A DNA stretch of 64,000 nt. Source: Pseudorhodobacter antarcticus (GTDB lineage: Bacteria > Pseudomonadota > Alphaproteobacteria > Rhodobacterales > Rhodobacteraceae). The translations under genes were made by a program, and so were the position numbers. The stretch spans positions 1-64,000 of the forward strand of contig CAMAQR010000015.1 in assembly GCA_945860375.1 (NCBI GenBank), written 5' to 3'. Shown one piece after another: positions 1 through 6,471 of this stretch. Positions within the stretch are counted from its first letter, which is position 1; every line of letters starts with the position of its first letter. The notes under the pieces are model-generated. The model was not told the origin of the DNA and ran no database searches. It saw only the letters and a program-made list of their open reading frames with translations.

Positions 1-2
1 CC

Positions 3-140
3 ATCAGCCAGACCGAACTCAACGATGTGGCGCGCCTGATGAACCAGCGCCCCAGAAAAACGCTCGGGTGGAAAACACCCGAAGAAGCCATGGCCCAGGA
101 AATCGCGGCCTTCAGATCAAACGTTGCACTTGAAGCTTGA
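3..140 (+). mobile_element. IS30-family transposase, C-terminal fragment
   Basis: The reading frame is open from the window edge to a TGA at 138-140 and encodes 45 residues. It contains RPRKTLGWKTPEEA, the hallmark C-terminal segment of IS30-type DDE transposases. The N-terminus and the left end of the element lie outside the window, so the insertion sequence cannot be delimited. Its right inverted repeat should lie at about 115-150, just after the stop codon. The next ORF begins inside this area, which suggests the element inserted at or near that gene's 5' end. Confidence 0.8.
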
Positions 141-550
141 ATCCAAGCATCAGCGATTCAAGCGCACAATCTTCAATAGATCATAACGACGACTTTGACG
201 GAGTAAAGGACTTGTCAAGTGATGACTATAGGTTGTTTTTGGTTGAAAAATACAATATTTCAAAGAATGAAGTACTCCAGAAGTTTTCCTTTGACCGCAA
301 ATCATTTAACACCTTGGACGAAGCAATCAACGCTGCGGATGTTCGCGAAAGAAGTATGAGTGCGGTAGAAGTTGCTGCTAATGATGTAACTGTTGCTGAA
401 CGTACTTGGGTTGAGCGTGAGCTTGTGGGCAAAAAAGGTAAGGTATATAGGTGTGGTTTTTACAATGATGGAACAGTTGAAGTTTTCTTGAATTTTGGTT
501 CAAAAACATTTGATACTAAGGAAGAAGCAGAAGCCTTTTTGAATAAATGA
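137..550 (+). CDS. hypothetical protein abutting IS30 end
   Basis: The encoded protein is acidic and soluble, up to 137 residues. It has a convincing middle section (SSDDYRLFLVEKYNISKNE, about residues 27-45) and a C-terminal segment with alternating aromatic and glycine residues that looks like a small beta-rich domain (GKVYRCGFYNDGTVEVFLNF). The only long-frame start is a TTG at 137 that overlaps the transposase stop and has no Shine-Dalgarno sequence, so the true N-terminus may have been replaced by the insertion. The region is clearly AT-richer than the chromosome after 4.5 kb. I do not recognise the family and assign no function. Confidence 0.5.
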   Translation: MNPSISDSSAQSSIDHNDDFDGVKDLSSDDYRLFLVEKYNISKNEVLQKFSFDRKSFNTLDEAINAADVRERSMSAVEVAANDVTVAERTWVERELVGKKGKVYRCGFYNDGTVEVFLNFGSKTFDTKEEAEAFLNK

Positions 551-559
551 GTCGCTAAG

Positions 560-751
560 ATGTTGGCATCGCTTTTCTTAGCACTGTTTTTTGCTCCATT
601 AGTTATGTGGATAATTGATGGAGCAGGATTATCTCGGTTGCGACGATGGAAGTGGACTTTGGTACTTTGGGAATTGGGAGTTGGCGTGCTATTTTTATGC
701 GTTCTCTTCGTTAGACACGTATTCACTGCAGTTGCTGCTGGAATTCAATAA
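560..751 (+). CDS. small two-helix membrane protein, unknown
   Basis: This 63-residue ORF starts 10 nt after the preceding stop. It has two hydrophobic segments (about residues 2-20 and 33-56) separated by a short Arg/Lys-rich loop (LRRWKW), as expected of a two-pass inner-membrane protein. It ends 7 nt inside the 3' end of the convergent integrase gene. No good Shine-Dalgarno sequence is visible, so it may be translationally coupled to the gene before it. No family is recognised. It could be a chance ORF, but the hydrophobicity pattern and the tight packing favour a gene. Confidence 0.42.
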   Translation: MLASLFLALFFAPLVMWIIDGAGLSRLRRWKWTLVLWELGVGVLFLCVLFVRHVFTAVAAGIQ

Positions 752-1323
752 TTGACCATCTCAACCGCAGTGCGCAATTTGGTGTCGTTCACATCCATGT
801 AGCGCATTGTTGTGCTGAGGTGCGCATGACGTGCAAGTGCTTGGATAACACGTGGATTTATTGCAAGTTCAGCAAGTTCAGTCACAAATTGTCGCCTGCC
901 GCTGTGTGAGCTTGCACCAGCAATTGCTGCACTTTTGTAAAAGACTGCGAACAAATTCACCATCGTTTGTGCCGTAAACCCAGCGCCTTTTGCACTGAAA
1001 ATCAACGCTTGCCGTGGATGTTGCAGACGCACGCGGTAAGTTGCAGCATAACGCTTGAGCGCAGCAGTTAGCCGTTTGTTGACGTACACTGTGTTGCCAC
1101 TGTCGCCCTTAGTCTGCGCCGCAGTCAAATAGATCGTGTCACGTACCGTGCCAGTTTCGTCAAAAACGTCGCCAATCGTAAGTGCAGCAATTTCACATGC
1201 GCGGGTTCCTGCATAAAAACTTAGTGCTACAGTAGTCGCATTTCGTACAGCATGTCGTGTGCCTTCAACAACAGCGTTCAGCCGTTTCAGTTCTGCAGTG
1301 TTTAGTACTTTAGCCTGTCGCAT
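745..1323 (-). CDS. tyrosine recombinase/integrase, short form
   Basis: The product is a site-specific recombinase that cuts and joins DNA through a tyrosine nucleophile. All catalytic positions are visible in the 192 residues: Arg41 in GTRACEIAAL, Lys72 in TKGD, His140/Arg143 in HSGRR, His166 in RHAHL and the nucleophile Tyr175 in TTMRYM. The protein is essentially the catalytic domain alone, because the usual N-terminal SAM-like DNA-binding domain is missing. This resembles the small integrases of phage satellites and some inovirus-like elements. The start is supported by GGTGGA just upstream. A 10-bp inverted repeat lies immediately upstream (1335-1378). Together with the HUH Rep gene at 2.0-2.7 kb it suggests an integrating replicon. 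The att core was not identified. Confidence 0.88.
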   Translation of the reverse strand: MRQAKVLNTAELKRLNAVVEGTRHAVRNATTVALSFYAGTRACEIAALTIGDVFDETGTVRDTIYLTAAQTKGDSGNTVYVNKRLTAALKRYAATYRVRLQHPRQALIFSAKGAGFTAQTMVNLFAVFYKSAAIAGASSHSGRRQFVTELAELAINPRVIQALARHAHLSTTMRYMDVNDTKLRTAVEMVNY

Positions 1324-1334
1324 TTTCCACCAGC

Positions 1335-1378
1335 AAAATGTGTGTTCCTGTTAAGTTCACAGTACGGTCACACATTTT
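1335..1378. repeat. inverted repeat upstream of integrase
   Basis: AAAATGTGTG (1335-1344) and CACACATTTT (1369-1378) are perfect 10-bp arms around a 24-nt loop, starting 12 bp upstream of the integrase start codon. The position suits an operator or an integrase/excisionase binding site. No direct evidence separates these options. Confidence 0.5.
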
Positions 1379-1437
1379 GACGGTCGAGCAAAAACAGAAA
1401 TAATACTAAAGTATTGATTAATTTGGATATTGATGCA

Positions 1438-1469
1438 AAATGTTAGGTATTACTGATTGTCTAACATTT
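1438..1469 (-). terminator. hairpin after DUF6626-like gene
   Basis: AAATGTTAG (1438-1446) pairs with CTAACATTT (1461-1469) across a 14-nt loop. On the minus strand the second arm runs into a short T tract, and the hairpin begins 3 nt after the stop codon of the minus-strand gene at 1473. A weak intrinsic terminator is the simplest reading. Confidence 0.45.
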
Positions 1470-1472
1470 GCG

Positions 1473-1760
1473 TTAGTGCAGTGCCGCCACGCCATACTGC
1501 GTTGCCAGGTGCTGATGTAGATGCGCTGCCAAGTGCTGCAACACGCTCTGCTGCGCCGCGTCCAAGCCTGCGCCGCCTTGTGCCAGCTCCAAACTGCGCA
1601 CACAGCCAACCGCCGCCCTAACGCTAAAGTCGCGTCCGTAGTGCGCTTGCAGCGCATACCAGTTTTTGTTCTTGCCCAAATACTTGGTGCTAAATGCTTC
1701 CGCCGTTCCTACAAGCCCTGCTTGCCGTAAGCCCGTGTATGTCTGTTCCAGTAATGTCAT
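1473..1760 (-). CDS. DUF6626-like small protein
   Basis: This 95-residue protein has an N-terminal segment of the form LxQxYxxLRxxGLVxTxxxFSxxYLGKxKxWY. I remember this pattern from DUF6626 proteins, which accompany integrases and Rep genes of small integrative elements; no molecular function is known. I chose ATG at 1760 because GGAG lies 8 nt upstream. The frame is open much further (to 1940), but that extension would translate a hexanucleotide microsatellite into a Thr-Gln run and has no ribosome binding site. The gene lies between the integrase and the HUH Rep gene, all on the minus strand. A promoter candidate at 1907-1936 would place the microsatellite in its leader. Confidence 0.62.
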   Translation of the reverse strand: MTLLEQTYTGLRQAGLVGTAEAFSTKYLGKNKNWYALQAHYGRDFSVRAAVGCVRSLELAQGGAGLDAAQQSVLQHLAAHLHQHLATQYGVAALH

Positions 1761-1790
1761 CCGTTTCTCCATGTTGTATTTATTCGTTGC

Positions 1791-1876
1791 CTGTGTCTGT
1801 GTCTGTGTCTGTGTCTGTGTCTGTGTCTGTGTCTGTGTCTGTGTCTGTGTCTGTGTCTGTGTCTGTGTGTCTGTGT
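1791..1876. repeat. hexanucleotide microsatellite (CTGTGT)n
   Basis: Thirteen perfect copies of CTGTGT run from 1791 to 1868. A GT slip and one more unit (1871-1876) follow. Because the unit is six bases and contains no stop in any frame, open frames cross it on both strands. It lies about 30 nt upstream of the preferred start of the DUF6626-like minus-strand gene and downstream of its candidate promoter, in the presumed 5' leader. Confidence 0.95.
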
Positions 1877-1906
1877 TCGGTAATGATGTTTTGGTGTTTG
1901 TTTCGA

Positions 1907-1936
1907 GTATAACAAGGACTAGCAATGACTGCGCAA
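1907..1936 (-). promoter_or_regulatory. candidate sigma-70 promoter for DUF6626-like gene
   Basis: On the minus strand TTGCGC (complement of 1931-1936) and TTATAC (complement of 1907-1912) are separated by 18 nt. The -35 element sits within an 8-bp inverted repeat (AGCAATGA 1921-1928, TCATTGCT 1937-1944), which could be an operator. A start near 1900 would give a leader of about 140 nt that contains the microsatellite. Confidence 0.4.
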
Positions 1937-2013
1937 TCATTGCTTTTCCCGTAAACTGCAGTTTTGGTCGTGTAACGCATTCGAGCGCCTTGAACTACGA
2001 ATGCTGGTAGTGC

Positions 2014-2727
2014 CTATATTTTTTGTTTTGCCTGATAGTCTGCAACTAACTCTTTGTAACTGTTCAGTATGCTGCCGTGCCTTGCCGTTGCTGCCTTGCA
2101 TTTTTGTTTGTGTTCATACTCATTTCTTGCCTGTTCAATGTGTGTTTCCAATGCCTTGTATGCCTTTTCAAGTTCAGCTTCACCGCCAATTTTCGGTCCT
2201 GTTAAAGCTGTAAGTATGCGCCCAATTTGTGCCTCAGTGTCAAATGTGCCAGTTGCCTTTTTTCCTTCATGTGCTCGCGTCAGTTTCAGTCCCAAATCGC
2301 CATCAGCCAAATTTCTTGTGTCTTTTGCTACGTATTTTGCCGCTTCAGCTCTATAAATTATTGGCATAATTCGGTTGCCAGCATAGTTTGCACAACTGTG
2401 ATTGAAGTTGACCCACACTGCGTTAAGGACTGCACAGAAGGGGCGGGTTGCGATTGGGGATTTTGCTGCAAAGTGTATGTGCAAATTGTCGCCACTGTCA
2501 CCATACTCCACAAAGCAAAACCGCTCTATGCAGTAGCCTTTCCGCGCTGCGTGTCCAAAAAATATCTGGTCAACTCTGTGCCAGTACGCAGTATAAATTG
2601 CCGCTGCTTTCTCACGTCCAACAGTCGCACCGTTGTAAAATTTAAGTGTGCCAAAAACATCTAAATCACTGTTTTTAATGTAGTTTGCCCAATCGCTCTG
2701 TGTGCGCTTTCCCCATGTGTATGTCAT
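2014..2727 (-). CDS. HUH-type rolling-circle replication initiator (Rep)
   Basis: This 237-residue protein has the ordered motifs of HUH endonucleases: motif I FGTLKF at residues 25-30, the metal-binding motif HIHF at 83-86 within a hydrophobic strand, and the nicking motif YVAK at 132-135. Proteins of this class nick one strand at an origin and stay bound to the 5' end to start rolling-circle replication or transfer. A single catalytic Tyr is visible in motif III, as in plasmid and inovirus-type Reps. The C-terminal part (from about 190) is charged and probably helical. The ATG at 2727 is preceded by GAGGA. No Zot/pI ATPase or coat gene is nearby, so a complete filamentous phage is not present. 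The divergent intergenic region to 2905 is the likely origin or promoter region. Confidence 0.78.
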   Translation of the reverse strand: MTYTWGKRTQSDWANYIKNSDLDVFGTLKFYNGATVGREKAAAIYTAYWHRVDQIFFGHAARKGYCIERFCFVEYGDSGDNLHIHFAAKSPIATRPFCAVLNAVWVNFNHSCANYAGNRIMPIIYRAEAAKYVAKDTRNLADGDLGLKLTRAHEGKKATGTFDTEAQIGRILTALTGPKIGGEAELEKAYKALETHIEQARNEYEHKQKCKAATARHGSILNSYKELVADYQAKQKI

Positions 2728-2778
2728 CTGTTCCTCTACAGTTATTTATCCTTTGCTGGCTAAGGGGGCGGGGAAATG

Positions 2779-2805
2779 ACTGACAGAACTGACAGAACTG
2801 ACTGG
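2779..2805. repeat. three tandem 9-mers, possible Rep iterons
   Basis: ACTGACAGA at 2779-2787 and 2788-2796 is followed by the partial copy ACTGACTGG at 2797-2805. The array lies in the divergent region between the Rep gene and the DUF6641 gene, where a double-strand origin or Rep-controlled promoter would be expected. Its role as a Rep-binding site is inference only. Confidence 0.6.
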
Positions 2806-2904
2806 CGGCAGAGCAAGCGAATAAAAACCGTGCAGTTTCTGATTTTGGCCGACTACAAGTGTTTGCGGCGCTACGACTTTTGCTGCACAGCAAGGGAGTT
2901 GGCG

Positions 2905-3336
2905 ATGAGCGCACTGGTAAAGTTGAACTTGAAAACGGTTAAGCGGGTAACGGAAGTAGACCCAGTTACAGCACGGCGTGATCGGCTTGTGGCTGGGATT
3001 GATGAACAGCTTGCAGGGTTGGCTGCTGCGGTGGCTGGCAAGACGCACACGGTGGCGGTTAAGCGGGCGATTAGGGACGCTGACGGGGTGCGTAGCGTTG
3101 TGACTGTGGCGCGGCAGGTGCGGGCTTGGCACTTTGCACAGGATGGCGGCTATTACGTGCAGTGCAGATATGGCACGCGAGTGCTGATGCTGCACGGCAA
3201 AAGCAACGCTGTATTTGTTGACAAACTGGAGCAAGTGGCTGAGGTTTTGGGTGTGTTTCGGGCTGCTGCACTGACTGGTGAGTTTGATCGCGCAGTTTTG
3301 CTGGTGATGCGAGCGCGGAGCAAGGTGGCTGAGTAG
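2905..3336 (+). CDS. DUF6641 family protein
   Basis: This 143-residue basic protein matches what I remember of DUF6641: an N-terminus MSALVKLNLKTVKR, an ARRDRL-DEQ helix, a Val/Lys-rich middle, and a beta segment with YYVQCRYGTRVL. DUF6641 genes sit in small integrated elements and plasmids beside Rep genes; their function is unknown. I chose ATG at 2905 because AAGGGAG lies just upstream. The frame stays open back to 2776, but that extension translates the 9-mer repeat array and has no ribosome binding site. The gene is divergent from Rep, and a Rep accessory or DNA-binding role is plausible but unproven. Confidence 0.6.
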   Translation: MSALVKLNLKTVKRVTEVDPVTARRDRLVAGIDEQLAGLAAAVAGKTHTVAVKRAIRDADGVRSVVTVARQVRAWHFAQDGGYYVQCRYGTRVLMLHGKSNAVFVDKLEQVAEVLGVFRAAALTGEFDRAVLLVMRARSKVAE

Positions 3337-3456
3337 GGTGCTACACTAAAGATACGAGGATGGCGCATAAGCGTTTGAATGGGGGTCAGCATTTGCGTTG
3401 ACTTTGGGCTTTGGGTCTTTAGTCTCAATTTCGAACTTAAACATGAGGGTGTTGTG

Positions 3457-3837
3457 ATGCGCTACTGTGGAAAGGTGCTTTTTGTAGGTATTTTGTCTGT
3501 GATCGGTTTGCAGGCATTTGCTGAGGAAACAACAAATGCTATATGCAAGATTAATTTGGATGGCGTTTCAGTGATTGAAGGTGGATGTTACGTCGAGTTT
3601 GTTGATGGATACACTCAGATTTTTAGCCCAGTTACAGATGTAAATGGTGATTTCAAATATCAGCACTTTATTCGGATTGAAAACGGTGAGGCTGGTGGAT
3701 TTGTCAATTATAATGGAGGCAGCGGTTGGGACCATGCACAGGTAGAACTTGGCGAATTTTTAATCGTTAATGACAATGAGCAAGGGATGGCCTGTTTTGA
3801 GGGCGATAGAGGTGAGATTTGCTTTGAGCAGCAGTAA
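3457..3837 (+). CDS. secreted four-cysteine protein A
   Basis: This 126-residue protein has a signal peptide (MRYCGKVLFVGILSVIGLQAF, cleavage after about residue 22) and four cysteines in the mature part. Two are spaced 14 apart (ICKINLDG ... GGCY) and two are spaced 9 apart near the C-terminus (ACFEGDRGEIC). The same spacings occur in the next gene, so the two are paralogs. The C-terminal motif resembles the CWVNxxARICAW ending of small secreted proteins common in Rhodobacterales, whose function is unknown. The ATG at 3457 follows GAGGGT. Predicted location: periplasm or outside, probably with two disulfides. The AT-rich composition fits an island gene. Confidence 0.7.
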   Translation: MRYCGKVLFVGILSVIGLQAFAEETTNAICKINLDGVSVIEGGCYVEFVDGYTQIFSPVTDVNGDFKYQHFIRIENGEAGGFVNYNGGSGWDHAQVELGEFLIVNDNEQGMACFEGDRGEICFEQQ

Positions 3838-3884
3838 TTTTATTTTGTGTAGCGATTATTATTGAAAGTAAGGGGGAAAATAAA

Positions 3885-4295
3885 ATGAAAAAAATGCGCA
3901 GAAGTATAATTTTTAGTTTAATTTTAGGTTCCATATATTTGATTAATGGATCAGCAGCTGCTGCAGATGAGCTTGAGCGAAAAAATATTTTTTTCTACGG
4001 AGTTTGCAATTTTGAACTTGATGGAAAGGTTATAATGGACGGTGATTGCTATTCAAAATTAGAAGTTGATATTGGCGGGCGGGATATATACTTTTATTAT
4101 GACAAACCTGAAGTTGTTGGGGAAGAACTGAAGTTTGAGGATTTGGTTATCATGTATCAATTTGATGGAGGCGTGAAAGTTGCATATGAAAATGGAGACG
4201 GAATTCACTATTTGATGGGTGATTTTGGTTTTGATGGTGATTGCTACGTTGGTAAGCGTGGGAAAGCGTGCCTTGTTTACGAAGAGGCAGACTAA
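3885..4295 (+). CDS. secreted four-cysteine protein B, paralog of A
   Basis: This 136-residue protein has a classical signal peptide (KKMRR, a hydrophobic core, cleavage near AAAADE) and the same cysteine framework as its upstream neighbour: C-x3-LDG-x7-C (spacing 14) and C-x8-C at the C-terminus (DCYVGKRGKAC). A strong Shine-Dalgarno AGGGGGA lies 8 nt upstream of the ATG at 3885. An alternative ATG is three codons downstream. The 47-nt gap to gene A suggests co-transcription and origin by tandem duplication. The function is unknown. Candidates include an envelope structural protein, an inhibitor or a secreted effector, but nothing in the sequence decides between them. The gene is strongly AT-rich compared with the backbone. 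Confidence 0.7.
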   Translation: MKKMRRSIIFSLILGSIYLINGSAAAADELERKNIFFYGVCNFELDGKVIMDGDCYSKLEVDIGGRDIYFYYDKPEVVGEELKFEDLVIMYQFDGGVKVAYENGDGIHYLMGDFGFDGDCYVGKRGKACLVYEEAD

Positions 4296-4490
4296 GGGCG
4301 ACGTAAAATTATCGTGCAGTTTTGCTTTTGAAAAGTCGTTCCAGTTAGCTAACGGCTGTTGTTGAGTTTCGCAGTGCAAGGTTTACGAAAGCTTTACGCA
4401 GCGTAATGGGCAGTGAAATACTCATTGAAAACAACGCTGTACAGAGGTGCTAATTAGCCAAGCGCTAAGCTGCTTTCAGGATTGTGCAAA
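4296..4490. other. island/backbone transition, no gene seen
   Basis: This gap carries two 10-bp perfect palindromes, GTTAGCTAAC (4344-4353) and GCTAATTAGC (4449-4458), and base composition shifts from AT-rich to GC-rich after it. No tRNA or att duplication was recognised. The right end of the accessory island probably lies here. Confidence 0.4.
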
Positions 4491-4516
4491 GGCCCGTGGT
4501 GTTCCACGGGCCTTTT
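4491..4516 (+). terminator. intrinsic terminator at island edge
   Basis: GGCCCGTGG (4491-4499) pairs with CCACGGGCC (4504-4512) across a TGTT loop and is followed by TTTT. AAA precedes the stem, so it may act in both directions. No gene ends directly upstream on the plus strand, so it may belong to an interrupted transcript. Confidence 0.7.
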
Positions 4517-4548
4517 GCATGTCTGGGGCGCATGAACATCTGGGGCGC

Positions 4549-4575
4549 AAAAAAAAGGGCCGGAAGAACCGGCCC
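4549..4575 (-). terminator. intrinsic terminator of DUF1127 gene
   Basis: On the minus strand the stem GGGCCGG/CCGGCCC (4557-4563 with 4569-4575, loop TTCTT) is followed by eight T residues (4549-4556). It lies 20 nt after the stop of the minus-strand DUF1127-like gene, a textbook intrinsic terminator. Confidence 0.85.
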
Positions 4576-4595
4576 GAGGTTGGGGAAGTTCGGGG

Positions 4596-4790
4596 TCAGG
4601 CGCGCCAGAAAGGTTTGGCGGCCTCACCCCGGGCGCGGGTTGCGTCGCAGCCGATGTCGCACGGTTTTGCTGGTGACATTTGGGTCAGGGATTTGCCGCT
4701 GCGGTGGCGCAAGTCCCGCGCGGTCACAGTCAAAGCCAGCGTGACCAACAGCGGGTGACGGGCAAGGGTGACGGTTTCAGACAGGGGCAA
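4596..4790 (-). CDS. DUF1127 (YjiS-like) small protein
   Basis: The C-terminus shows the DUF1127 signature: a helix with LTQMSPAK, then CDIGCDATRARGEAAKPFWRA-type residues. Compare the DIGLTRAEAxxEAxRPFW ending of Rhodobacterales members. These are small, basic, arginine-rich proteins; some bind RNA or influence phosphate and stress physiology. The upstream frame is open to an ATG at 4880 that overlaps the MocR start, but the conserved part begins near the TTG at 4790, which has GGAAAG upstream. I prefer that start (64 residues), with moderate doubt. The gene is divergent from the MocR gene, with a palindrome at 4802-4815 between them, and it ends before a strong terminator. Confidence 0.68.
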   Translation of the reverse strand: MPLSETVTLARHPLLVTLALTVTARDLRHRSGKSLTQMSPAKPCDIGCDATRARGEAAKPFWRA

Positions 4791-4801
4791 GGGCTTTCCA
4801 A

Positions 4802-4815
4802 TTGTATTGATACAA
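4802..4815. promoter_or_regulatory. palindromic operator candidate between mocR and DUF1127
   Basis: TTGTAT-TG-ATACAA has 6-bp perfect arms in the short divergent region. GntR-type winged helices, the DNA-binding part of MocR proteins, bind such short symmetric sites and often autoregulate while controlling the divergent gene. Regulation of both genes is inference from position. Confidence 0.5.
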
Positions 4816-4878
4816 GCCTGAAATTCTTCTATGCCCAGCGTATTGTAGCGCCGCGCAACCCGCCAGAGGACGTTTGTC

Positions 4879-6279
4879 ATGCACACAATATGGCTGCCTT
4901 CGCTTGTCGATGATGGGGCGCCCAAGTACCTGGCGCTGACCCGGGCCTTGCGGGATGCCATCCGCGCCGGGGAGTTGGCCGAAGGCACGCAACTGCCCAC
5001 CGTGCGCGATCTGGCCTATCGGCTGGCGGTCACGCCCGGCACGGTGTCGCGGGCCTATCAGATTGCGACGCAAGAGGGATTGCTGGAGGCAACCGTGGGC
5101 CGTGGCACGTTTGTGGCCGCCCGCAGCCCGCGTCTCGGCCCGACGCAATCATTGTTTGTCGAGCGCGATCCTTGGGTGGCGGTTGGGCGGGTCGATCTGC
5201 GCTCGCCGCGCTTGCCCGACGTGGGTCAGGCGCAGGCATTTGCGGCGATCCTGCGGCGGATGGCTGACAACATCAGCCCGCATTGGCTTGAATACACACG
5301 GCAATCGGATGAGGCCCCCCTGCGCGCGGCTGTGGTGGGTTGGCTGGCCGACCGTATGGTTGGACCGATTGCGGCTGAAGATATCATGCTGAACCACGGC
5401 GGGCAAAACGGCATCGCCTTAATCCTGAACTGTTGTCTGCGCGGCGATCGGCCTGTGGTTCTGACCGAGGACTTGTCTTATCCCGGCTTTCGCTATGCCG
5501 CCCGTGCCGTGCGGGCCGAGGTGGTGGGGGTGGAACTGGATCACGAAGGCCTGCGCCCCGACGCGCTGGAGGCGGCTTGCCGACGCTATGGCCCACAGGT
5601 TTTATGCGTGACGCCGGAAACCCAGAACCCGACCGCCGCGCGCATGGGGCAGCAGCGCCGTGCCGACATTGTGTCCATCGCCCGCAAATATGATCTGCAC
5701 ATCATCGAGGACGAATGCTATGCGCCAACACAATCGGACCTGCCAAGCTTGCGCGCGCTGGCACCGGAACGGGTGTGGTTTGTCGGCAGTCTGTCGAAAT
5801 CTGTCTCGGCTGCTTTGCGCTTTGGCTATGCGGTCTGCCCGACCGGGATGGGCGAAGCTGGCCGTTTGACCGCGCAGCACAGCTTCTTTGCTTTGGCGCG
5901 TCCGGTGTCGGAGTTGTGCCTTGATCTGCTGCAATCGGGGCAGGGGGCCGAGATCAGGGCCAGCGCACGGCAAGACCTGTCAGAGCGATTGCAGATCATG
6001 GTCAACCGTCTGGGGGCGTTCGATTTATCCTGGCAACCGGGGATACCCTTTGGCTGGCTGCGTCTGCCGCAGGGGTGGCGGGCGTCCACCTTCACAAGGA
6101 TGGCCGAGGATCAGGGGGTGCTGGTGCGATCCGCCGATGAATACGCCAGTTTTCATGGCCGCGCGCCGAATGCCGTGCGGCTGGCGGTGGTGGGCAACAT
6201 CCCGCGCCAGCAGTATGAGGCGGGGCTGGCCGCACTGGGTCATCTGTTGCCGCGCCCGCCTTCGGATATGGCGGTTTAG
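4879..6279 (+). CDS. MocR-type GntR/aminotransferase regulator
   Basis: This 466-residue protein has a GntR winged-helix domain at about residues 15-82 (LALTRALRDAIRAGEL, LPTVRDLAYRL, TVSRAYQ). A fold-type I PLP aminotransferase-like domain follows: an ED-CYAP segment (ED from IIEDECY) and the PLP lysine in GSLSKSVSAALRFGY. Such proteins use PLP or an amino-compound effector to switch DNA binding and usually regulate a divergent gene. Here the divergent neighbour is a DUF1127 protein, with TTGTAT/ATACAA between them. The ATG at 4879 was chosen as the first in-frame start before the winged helix. The target metabolite cannot be read from the sequence. A polyamine-type ABC transporter lies 570 nt downstream on the same strand. 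Confidence 0.88.
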   Translation: MHTIWLPSLVDDGAPKYLALTRALRDAIRAGELAEGTQLPTVRDLAYRLAVTPGTVSRAYQIATQEGLLEATVGRGTFVAARSPRLGPTQSLFVERDPWVAVGRVDLRSPRLPDVGQAQAFAAILRRMADNISPHWLEYTRQSDEAPLRAAVVGWLADRMVGPIAAEDIMLNHGGQNGIALILNCCLRGDRPVVLTEDLSYPGFRYAARAVRAEVVGVELDHEGLRPDALEAACRRYGPQVLCVTPETQNPTAARMGQQRRADIVSIARKYDLHIIEDECYAPTQSDLPSLRALAPERVWFVGSLSKSVSAALRFGYAVCPTGMGEAGRLTAQHSFFALARPVSELCLDLLQSGQGAEIRASARQDLSERLQIMVNRLGAFDLSWQPGIPFGWLRLPQGWRASTFTRMAEDQGVLVRSADEYASFHGRAPNAVRLAVVGNIPRQQYEAGLAALGHLLPRPPSDMAV

Positions 6280-6298
6280 GCGATTGGGGGTGAGCGTG

Positions 6299-6318
6299 GC
6301 AGGCCCTTGGCGGCCTGC
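6299..6318 (+). terminator. hairpin after mocR
   Basis: GCAGGCC (6299-6305) pairs with GGCCTGC (6312-6318) across CTTGGC, 20 nt after the mocR stop. There is no clear U tract, so this is a weak terminator or a structured 3' end. Confidence 0.4.
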
Positions 6319-6471
6319 GGTGATTGTTTCCAAGCAGATGCCAAAACGCCCCGTTTTGTGGCTTTATTGACTCTATAAGCCGCAATTTTGACAGCCTGCG
6401 GCCAAGACAGTTGACCAAATGGCCCCCACGCCAATTAAATCGCAGCAGGCAGATAAAGAAAGGCCCGCTCA

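Noticed and set aside
1791..1876. CRISPR array
   Set aside because: Direct repetition of six bases without spacers is a microsatellite, not repeats with unique spacers. No cas gene is near.
1473..1940. 155-residue protein with a long Thr-Gln repeat
   Set aside because: The repeat part is the microsatellite translated without a ribosome binding site. The better start at 1760 excludes it.
2227..2664. 145-residue plus-strand ORF opposite the Rep gene
   Set aside because: Composition is Cys-rich and unnatural, and it is antisense to a gene with clear HUH motifs.
2776..2904. N-terminal extension of the DUF6641 gene
   Set aside because: It would translate the 9-mer array and has no ribosome site. 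AAGGGAG supports ATG 2905.
560..4295. Complete inovirus prophage
   Set aside because: Rep and secreted proteins are present, but no Zot/pI ATPase, major coat protein or adsorption gene is seen.
4296..4520. tRNA gene as integration site of the island
   Set aside because: No cloverleaf, T-loop or CCA-like 3' end could be recognised near the island's right end.
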